From Roseobacter sp. (GTDB lineage: Bacteria; Pseudomonadota; Alphaproteobacteria; Rhodobacterales; Rhodobacteraceae): a stretch of DNA of 59,214 nt. The stretch spans positions 1-59,214 of the forward strand of contig JAGXGZ010000066.1 in the NCBI GenBank assembly GCA_024636495.1, in the 5' to 3' direction. The notes under the pieces were generated by a model. The model was not told the DNA's origin. It searched no databases and worked only from the letters and a program-made list of their open reading frames with translations. Positions 51,800-59,214 of this stretch are shown here, in pieces. Position 1 is the stretch's first letter. Each line of letters starts with the position of its first letter. The translations under genes were made by a program, and so were the position numbers.

Positions 51800-53338
51800 T
51801 TACAGGTCCATGAGCAGGCGGCGTGGGTCTTCCAGCGCTTCTTTAACGCGGACAAGGAAGGTCACAGCCCCTTTGCCGTCAACGATGCGGTGATCGTAAC
51901 TGAGCGCCAGATACATCATCGGGCGGATCACGACTTGGCCGTTGATGGCCATGGGGCGATCCTGGATTTTGTGCATGCCCAAGATGCCCGATTGCGGTGG
52001 GTTCAAGATGGGCGAGGACATCAGCGATCCGTATACACCACCGTTGGAAATGGTAAACGTGCCGCCCTGCATTTCCGCCATCGACAGTTTCCCGTCGCGG
52101 GCTTTGGCACCCATTTCGGCAATCGATTTTTCGATGGTGGCAAAGGACATACCCTGCACGTCTTTGATCACAGGCACAACAAGGCCCGTCGGCGTTCCGG
52201 CTGCGATCCCCATATTGACGTAGTTCTTGTAGACCACATCGGTGCCGTCGATTTCGGCATTCACTTCTGGCACTTCATGCAGCGCGTGGATGCAAGCCTT
52301 GGTGAAGAAGGACATGAAGCCGAGTTTGACACCATGTTTCTTCAGGAACAGATCTTTGTATTCATTCCGCAATTCCATGATTTCCGTCATGTCGACCTCG
52401 TTATAGGTCGTCAGCATGGCGGCAGTGTTCTGGCTGTCTTTCAGACGGCGCGCGATTGTCTGGCGCAGGCGGGTCATCTTTACACGTTCTTCGCGTGATG
52501 CGTCTTGTGCGGTAGAGGGCGCGCGGGGTGCCGCAGCGGGAGCCGGGTTAGAGGCCTTTTTGCCGACTTCCAAAGCCTTGGCGACGTCTTCTTTCATCAC
52601 ACGGCCATCACGACCTGTGCCCGTGACCTGATCACGACTGATACCAGCCTCGGCCATCGCTTTTTTCGCTGATGGCGCGTCTTCGGTGTCGCCTGAGCGG
52701 GATGGAGGCGGTTTGCCCTTGTCGCCGCCATATCCACCCGGTTCGGCTGTTGTATCCGGCGTACCTTCGGTTGCAGAAGCACCGCCTTCACCTTCGGTGA
52801 TGATGGCAAGTTTGGCATTTGCCTCGACGGTGGATCCTTCTTCGAACAGGATCTTGGTCAACGTACCGGCTGATGGCGCGGGGACTTCGACGCTTACCTT
52901 GTCGGTTTCAAGCTCGCATAGCATTTCGTCGGCTTCGACTTTATCGCCGACTTTCTTGAACCACGTGCTGATCGTCGCTTCGGTGACTGATTCACCAAGG
53001 GTCGGGACCATCACATCAACGGTTTCTCCACCACCAGATGCGGGCGCTTCGGCCTTCGCTTCGGGGGCAGGTTTTGCTTCTTTCGCAGCGGGCTTGTCCC
53101 CGCTTTCGGAGATATTGGCCAGCAGCGCATCCACGCCGACGGTTTCACCTTCGGCAGCTACGATATCTGCCAATGTCCCCGCCACGGGGCTGGGCACTTC
53201 GACGGTGACCTTGTCTGTTTCCAATTCGCACAGCATTTCATCGACTGCGACGGCATCACCGGGTTTCTTGAACCAAGTCGCGACGGTCGCTTCGGTGACG
53301 GATTCGCCAAGGGTTGGGACGCGTACTTCGCTTGTCAT
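51800..53338 (-). CDS. sucB: 2-oxoglutarate dehydrogenase E2, two lipoyl domains
   Basis: The 512-residue succinyltransferase has two lipoyl domains, each with [15 protein letters not shown] lipoyl lysines (residues about 43 and 146), split by an Ala/Pro/Glu-rich linker. An E3-binding domain near residue 225 ([20 protein letters not shown]) and the catalytic domain with [16 protein letters not shown] follow. Two lipoyl domains are more than the single one of E. coli SucB, and roseobacters often show this. It overlaps sucA by 4 bp. Confidence 0.95.
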   Translation of the reverse strand: MTSEVRVPTLGESVTEATVATWFKKPGDAVAVDEMLCELETDKVTVEVPSPVAGTLADIVAAEGETVGVDALLANISESGDKPAAKEAKPAPEAKAEAPASGGGETVDVMVPTLGESVTEATISTWFKKVGDKVEADEMLCELETDKVSVEVPAPSAGTLTKILFEEGSTVEANAKLAIITEGEGGASATEGTPDTTAEPGGYGGDKGKPPPSRSGDTEDAPSAKKAMAEAGISRDQVTGTGRDGRVMKEDVAKALEVGKKASNPAPAAAPRAPSTAQDASREERVKMTRLRQTIARRLKDSQNTAAMLTTYNEVDMTEIMELRNEYKDLFLKKHGVKLGFMSFFTKACIHALHEVPEVNAEIDGTDVVYKNYVNMGIAAGTPTGLVVPVIKDVQGMSFATIEKSIAEMGAKARDGKLSMAEMQGGTFTISNGGVYGSLMSSPILNPPQSGILGMHKIQDRPMAINGQVVIRPMMYLALSYDHRIVDGKGAVTFLVRVKEALEDPRRLLMDL

Positions 53339-56304
53339 GATTTTGTTCCTTCGATGGTCAGCGCATCGTCAACGAGGGCTGCTTGTTGGGCTTTGTGTTG
53401 AGAGGCGAGGCCTGTGGCAGGCGATGCCGATGTCGCGCGCCCGGCATAAACGGGGCGGGTATGTGTGGCTTTGATCCGGCCCAGAACCCATTCGATATTG
53501 GGCTCGATAAATGTCCAAGCGCCTTGATTTTTGGGCTCTTCCTGACACCAGACCATTTCGGCATTCTTGAACCGTTCCAGTTCCTTAACCGCCGATTGCG
53601 CAGGGAAGGGGTAGAATTGCTCGAAACGCAGCAGATAGATGTCGTCGATCCCGCGCGCATCGCGTTCTTCCAGCAGGTCATAGTAAACCTTGCCCGAACA
53701 CATGACGACGCGCTTGATCTTGTCATCGGCCACCAGCTTGGTATCCGAATTGCCATGCTGTGCATCATCCCACAAAACGCGGTGAAAGCTGGATCCTGTG
53801 GTGAATTCATCTGCTTTGCTGACGGCCATCTTGTGGCGCAGTAACGATTTTGGCGTCATCAACATGAGCGGTTTGCGGTAGCTGCGGTGCAATTGACGGC
53901 GCAGCAGGTGGAAGTAGTTTGCAGGCGTCGTGCAATTGGCGACGATCCAGTTGTCCCCGCCGCACATGGTCAGAAAACGCTCCAGTCGGGCGGAGGAATG
54001 TTCTGGCCCTTGTCCTTCATAGCCGTGTGGCATCAGGCAAACGAGGCCGGACATCCGCAGCCATTTGCTTTCGCCGGAACTGATAAACTGGTCGAACATG
54101 ATCTGCGCGCCATTTGCAAAGTCACCAAACTGCGCCTCCCATAGGGTCAGAGCATTGGGTTCGGCCAGCGAATAGCCGTATTCAAAGCCCAAAACCGCAT
54201 ATTCCGACAACATTGAATCGATGACCTCGTATTCAGCCTGACCCTCGCGGATATGGTTGAGCGGGTAATACCGATCCTCGTTTTCCTGATTGATCAGCGC
54301 AGAATGGCGTTGCGAGAACGTGCCGCGTGCGGAGTCCTGCCCCGAGAGGCGTACTTTATAGCCCTCGGTCAATAGCGACCCAAAAGCCAAGGCTTCGGCT
54401 GTGGCCCAGTCAAAACCGGTGCCGGATTTGAACATTTCCGCTTTCGATTCAAGCAGGCGATTGACCGTCTTGTGCATCGGAAAGTCATCCGGTGCCGTGG
54501 TCAGCGCCTTGCCCACATCAGCCATGGTTTCCGGCGCTATTGCCGTCTTGCCGCGCTGATATTTCTTCTCCTTGGCTTTATCGAGATGGGACCATTTGCC
54601 GTCCAGCCAGTCGGCTTTGTTTGGGCGGTAGTCTTTGCCGGCCTCGAATTCAGTGTTCATCTTCTCTTGGAAGGACGCCTTGAGATCTTCGATTTCGCCC
54701 TCAGGCATCAGCCCGTCTTTGACAAGGCGATCCGTGTAAAGCGTCAGCGTCGTCTTTTGTTTCTTGATCTTCTGATACATCACCGGGTTGGTGAACATCG
54801 GCTCGTCGCCTTCGTTGTGACCAAAGCGGCGGTAGCAGATGATGTCCAGAACCACGTCTTTGTGGAATTTCTGACGGAATTCAGTCGCTACGCGGGCTGC
54901 GTGGACGACCGCTTCGGGATCGTCGCCGTTAACGTGGAAAATCGGGGCTTCAACCACCAGCGCGTTATCGGTCGGATAGGGGCTGGAGCGGCTGAAATGC
55001 GGCGCGGTGGTAAAGCCGATTTGGTTGTTCACCACGATATGCATGGTCCCGCCGGTGCGGTGGCCCCGCAAGCCAGAAAGTGCAAAGCATTCAGCAACCA
55101 CACCCTGGCCCGCGAAAGCGGCGTCACCGTGCAACAGGATCGGCATCACAGAAATCCGCTTGGGATCGTTCAACTGATCTTGCTTTGCGCGCACTTTGCC
55201 CAAGACGACAGGGTTGACAGCCTCAAGATGCGAGGGGTTGGCCGTTAGTGACAAGTGCACCGTATTGCCATCAAATTCACGGTCGGAAGACGCGCCAAGA
55301 TGGTATTTTACATCGCCTGATCCATCGACATCTTCGGGCTTGAAACTACCGCCCTGAAATTCGTTGAAAATCGCGCGGTAGGGTTTTTGCATGACGTTGG
55401 CAAGCACCGACAAACGCCCACGGTGCGGCATACCGATGACGATATCCTTTACGCCCAGTTGGCCACCGCGTTTGATGATCTGTTCCATGGCTGGGATCAA
55501 CGATTCACCGCCATCAAGGCCGAAACGCTTTGTGCCCATGTACTTGACGTGCAGGAATTTCTCAAAACCTTCAGCCTCGACCAGCTTGTTCAGGATCGCC
55601 TTGCGGCCATTCTGTGTGAACTGGATTTCCTTGCCATACCCTTCGATCCGCTCTTTCAGCCAGGCAGCCTCTTCCGGGTTTGAAATATGCATGTATTGCA
55701 GTGCGAAGGTGCCGCAATAGGTACGTTTAACGATGTCCACGATCTGCTTCATCGTTGCAATCTGCAAGCCCAGCACATTGTCGATGAAAATCGGGCGGTC
55801 CATATCGGCGGGGCCAAAGCCATATGATGCCGGGTCCAGCTCTGGCTGGCCGCCAATGTCGCGCATGCCAAGCGGGTCAAGATCAGCCGCCAGATGGCCG
55901 CGGATCCGGTAAGCACGGATCAGCATCAAAGCACGGATACTGTCCAAAACCGCTCGCTGCACCTGGGCATTCGAAAGCTCGATCCCCTTGGATTTCGCTT
56001 GTTCGACAATCTTCTGACCGGCTGCTTTCGTTTCGACCGGGGCAGGCCATTGTCCGGTCAATGCCGATGTCAGATCATCCTGCGGCATCGGCGGCCAGTC
56101 GATGCGCGCCCATGATGGGCCAGCGGCTTCGGCTTTGACGTCCTCGCTGTCGTCGTCCATCGCTTTGAAGAACGCCTGCCATGCGCCATCGACCGCGTTC
56201 GGATCATTGGCATAGCGCGCATACATTGCTTCTAGATACGTGCTGTTCTGCCCTTCAAGAAACGAGGAATCGTGGAACTGTTCGTTGGCTGGCTGGTCTG
56301 TCAT
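53335..56304 (-). CDS. sucA: 2-oxoglutarate dehydrogenase E1
   Basis: The 989-residue thiamine-diphosphate enzyme decarboxylates 2-oxoglutarate. It shows [20 protein letters not shown] (E2-binding N-terminus), [15 protein letters not shown], the ThDP motif [13 protein letters not shown] and [40 protein letters not shown] lies in the C-terminal half. Length is normal. It lies 78 bp after sucD and runs straight into sucB. Confidence 0.97.
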   Translation of the reverse strand: MTDQPANEQFHDSSFLEGQNSTYLEAMYARYANDPNAVDGAWQAFFKAMDDDSEDVKAEAAGPSWARIDWPPMPQDDLTSALTGQWPAPVETKAAGQKIVEQAKSKGIELSNAQVQRAVLDSIRALMLIRAYRIRGHLAADLDPLGMRDIGGQPELDPASYGFGPADMDRPIFIDNVLGLQIATMKQIVDIVKRTYCGTFALQYMHISNPEEAAWLKERIEGYGKEIQFTQNGRKAILNKLVEAEGFEKFLHVKYMGTKRFGLDGGESLIPAMEQIIKRGGQLGVKDIVIGMPHRGRLSVLANVMQKPYRAIFNEFQGGSFKPEDVDGSGDVKYHLGASSDREFDGNTVHLSLTANPSHLEAVNPVVLGKVRAKQDQLNDPKRISVMPILLHGDAAFAGQGVVAECFALSGLRGHRTGGTMHIVVNNQIGFTTAPHFSRSSPYPTDNALVVEAPIFHVNGDDPEAVVHAARVATEFRQKFHKDVVLDIICYRRFGHNEGDEPMFTNPVMYQKIKKQKTTLTLYTDRLVKDGLMPEGEIEDLKASFQEKMNTEFEAGKDYRPNKADWLDGKWSHLDKAKEKKYQRGKTAIAPETMADVGKALTTAPDDFPMHKTVNRLLESKAEMFKSGTGFDWATAEALAFGSLLTEGYKVRLSGQDSARGTFSQRHSALINQENEDRYYPLNHIREGQAEYEVIDSMLSEYAVLGFEYGYSLAEPNALTLWEAQFGDFANGAQIMFDQFISSGESKWLRMSGLVCLMPHGYEGQGPEHSSARLERFLTMCGGDNWIVANCTTPANYFHLLRRQLHRSYRKPLMLMTPKSLLRHKMAVSKADEFTTGSSFHRVLWDDAQHGNSDTKLVADDKIKRVVMCSGKVYYDLLEERDARGIDDIYLLRFEQFYPFPAQSAVKELERFKNAEMVWCQEEPKNQGAWTFIEPNIEWVLGRIKATHTRPVYAGRATSASPATGLASQHKAQQAALVDDALTIEGTKS

Positions 56305-56381
56305 GGCGATACCTCTGATGAGAGCGCGACGGTTTGATATGATCTGGTCAGGCTGGGTGTATCCCGGCCTGACCGAGGGGC

Positions 56382-57269
56382 TTAGCCCTTGTTGATGGCC
56401 TCTTGCACGGCTTCGCCCAAAGTTGCAGGGCTGTCTGCGACAACGATGCCGGCAGCTTTCATGGCTTCAATCTTGCTTTCAGCGTCGCCTTTGCCGCCGG
56501 CAACGATGGCACCCGCGTGGCCCATGCGGCGGCCGGGAGGGGCTGTGCGGCCCGCGATGAAACCGGCTGTTGGCTTCCAACGGCCTTTTTTCTTCTCATC
56601 GGCCAGGAACTGTGCCGCTTCTTCTTCGGCAGAGCCGCCGATTTCGCCGATCATGATGATCGACTGGGTTTCGGGATCGGCCAGAAACATCTCGAGAATG
56701 TCGATATGTTCGGACCCTTTGATGGGGTCGCCGCCGATGCCAACCGCTGTTGATTGGCCCAGCCCAAGATCAGTTGTTTGCTTCACAGCTTCGTACGTAA
56801 GCGTGCCCGAGCGAGAGACAACCCCGCAGGTGCCGCGCTTGTGGATGTGGCCGGGCATGATGCCGATTTTGCAGGCGTCGGGTGTGATGACACCGGGGCA
56901 GTTTGGCCCGATCAGGCGCGATTTTGATCCGTCCAGCGCACGCTTGACGCGCATCATGTCAAGCACCGGAATGCCTTCGGTGATGCAGATGATCAGTTCC
57001 ATCTCGGCGTCAATCGCCTCGAGGATGGAATCCGCAGCAAAGGGGGGCGGCACATAGATCACGGTGGCGTTGGCTTCGGTCACGTGGCGCGCTTCGTGAA
57101 CAGAGTTGAAAACGGGCAGGTCCAGATGGGTTTGGCCGCCTTTTCCTGGTGTCACACCGCCAACCATCTTGGTGCCGTACGCGATGGCCTGCTCGGTGTG
57201 GAACGTGCCTTGGGACCCTGTTAGGCCTTGACAGATGACTTTGGTATTTTCGTCGACAAGTACGGCCAT
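56382..57269 (-). CDS. sucD: succinyl-CoA synthetase alpha subunit
   Basis: The 295-residue subunit has the CoA-binding Rossmann part ([20 protein letters not shown]), [20 protein letters not shown], and the phospho-His loop [18 protein letters not shown]. With SucC it makes succinate and ATP or GTP. It follows a small secreted-protein gene by 136 bp on the minus strand. Confidence 0.97.
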   Translation of the reverse strand: MAVLVDENTKVICQGLTGSQGTFHTEQAIAYGTKMVGGVTPGKGGQTHLDLPVFNSVHEARHVTEANATVIYVPPPFAADSILEAIDAEMELIICITEGIPVLDMMRVKRALDGSKSRLIGPNCPGVITPDACKIGIMPGHIHKRGTCGVVSRSGTLTYEAVKQTTDLGLGQSTAVGIGGDPIKGSEHIDILEMFLADPETQSIIMIGEIGGSAEEEAAQFLADEKKKGRWKPTAGFIAGRTAPPGRRMGHAGAIVAGGKGDAESKIEAMKAAGIVVADSPATLGEAVQEAINKG

Positions 57270-57405
57270 TGGTATTTCCTATCTGTGGTTCGTGGTGCTG
57301 AAATATCAGCGTTATTATCTGAAAGAGGCCTTGCCTCTCGGTGTCTGGGTCTGCGTTAGAATGCGTTCGCTAGGCGGGGCATCAAGATCGCGTGGTGTTC
57401 TTCGA

Positions 57406-57933
57406 TCATGGCTGGACCAACTCTTTCCAATTGGTGAAAAGCCGATCCACCGCCATGAATGTCTGACCGTCCCGCAAACCCACGTGAACAATAGCTACAC
57501 GGTTGCGAAGCAACTCGCGGCCCTCGATCAACGCGGTCTCGGGAAGTGGTTTATGTGTTGCGGGAAGATCAATCTGAAATCCAAAGATCGGCGGGGTCGC
57601 CATTTGAACACGCAATGCGTCGATGGCTTGTTTGGTGTGATCGCCGTCAAAGGCCACCTCGCAACGACGCTCTACCCCAAGCGGGAGATCAAAATTTACG
57701 GGCTCAAGGGACACATCCCAAAAAGTCAGACCGAAAGGTAAGGGTTCGGTCGTCGCCTGTTCCATATTGGCGCGCATGCGATCCTGTGTCAGTCCCGCTT
57801 TGAAACACCAAGCGTTGAACGTCGAGATTGCTGTATCCGCGACAGTTGCCGTCGTTGCATGGGCTGCGACGGGCATCGCCATAGCGATACCCGTTGCGAT
57901 CGTTGTCCACATGCGTCGAAGGCGTTGCGTCAT
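57406..57933 (-). CDS. small secreted protein between sucC and sucD
   Basis: The 175-residue protein has a signal peptide (MTQRLRRMWTTIATGIAMAM, likely cut after AHA). It shows no domain I know; two Cys (CFKAG and RRCEVAF) may form a disulfide. It starts 5 bp after the sucC stop and lies in the TCA operon, so it is co-transcribed. Proteins of this kind between sucC and sucD recur in relatives, which makes the gene real although its role is unclear. It may be a periplasmic protein with no link to the enzyme. Confidence 0.75.
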   Translation of the reverse strand: MTQRLRRMWTTIATGIAMAMPVAAHATTATVADTAISTFNAWCFKAGLTQDRMRANMEQATTEPLPFGLTFWDVSLEPVNFDLPLGVERRCEVAFDGDHTKQAIDALRVQMATPPIFGFQIDLPATHKPLPETALIEGRELLRNRVAIVHVGLRDGQTFMAVDRLFTNWKELVQP

Positions 57934-57938
57934 CGCGT

Positions 57939-59132
<1,194 letters not shown>

Positions 59133-59214
59133 GAAAAACGGTCCCGTTTTTTGTTCCAGTCAAATCGCGGTATACGATTGAGTCTTGATACTCGGTAAAC
59201 AGTTTTTCTGAGAA

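Overview
The window looks like chromosome of a marine Rhodobacteraceae (Roseobacter-group) alphaproteobacterium. Grounds for this are the gene order sucC-sucD-sucA-sucB-MAPEG-MAPEG-lpd, a TRAP transporter, an Entner-Doudoroff edd-eda pair, argH beside a TlpA-type redoxin, a Hint-domain protein, ftsEX-plsC, and GGGGATATTT-type intergenic repeats. I identify the group from protein families and gene order; nothing in the sequence names a species.

Layout. 1-2.2 kb: the tail of an FtsH-like M41 peptidase, an L,D-transpeptidase lipoprotein, a small secreted protein and about 600 bp without a convincing gene. 2.2-9.9 kb: an OmpR-type two-component system facing a tripartite RND efflux operon. The sensor kinase carries an in-frame TGA and the RND permease a one-base frameshift, so two of the five genes are broken as read. 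10-23.6 kb: an accessory catabolic cluster with a beta-keto acid cleavage enzyme, GST, a decayed sulfatase, an MhpA-like flavin hydroxylase, a TRAP transporter, a SnoaL-like protein, an MhpR-like IclR regulator, a type I extradiol dioxygenase, a quinone reductase, a fumarylacetoacetase-family hydrolase and a cytochrome P450. A palindrome TGTCC-N7-GGACA recurs 77-97 bp (centre to start codon) upstream of the transcription units, which suggests one regulon. 23.7-24.7 kb: a start-less alpha/beta-hydrolase remnant and a low-GC spacer with two hairpins.

24.7-31.4 kb: a MYG1-family gene, then a selenocysteine module: selA-selB (overlapping), tRNA-Sec(UCA), a thioredoxin-fusion protein, and a UGSC-family selenoprotein read through an in-frame TGA followed by a compact SECIS-like hairpin. 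selD is not in the window. 31.4-36.5 kb: GlcNAc-6-P deacetylase and a GlcNAc-type kinase diverge from edd-eda around a LacI-type palindrome, followed by a MarR-like regulator. 36.7-45.5 kb: an LpxR-like outer-membrane protein, a Hint-domain protein, a TlpA redoxin, argH, two tiny tandem lipoproteins, a DUF2834 protein, lysA and a TIGR02302-type membrane protein. 45.5-49.4 kb: a zinc-ribbon membrane protein, ftsE-ftsX, plsC and an FMN-binding PPOX protein. 49.4-59.1 kb: the TCA-cycle operon on the minus strand, encoding succinyl-CoA synthetase, the 2-oxoglutarate dehydrogenase complex, two MAPEG proteins and E3.

How the parts connect: the 10-24 kb island appears to import a small organic acid (TRAP), hydroxylate it (flavin hydroxylase, P450), cleave the ring (extradiol dioxygenase) and process the product (FAH, BKACE, GST). 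The order of steps and the substrate are inferred. Most remaining genes are housekeeping.
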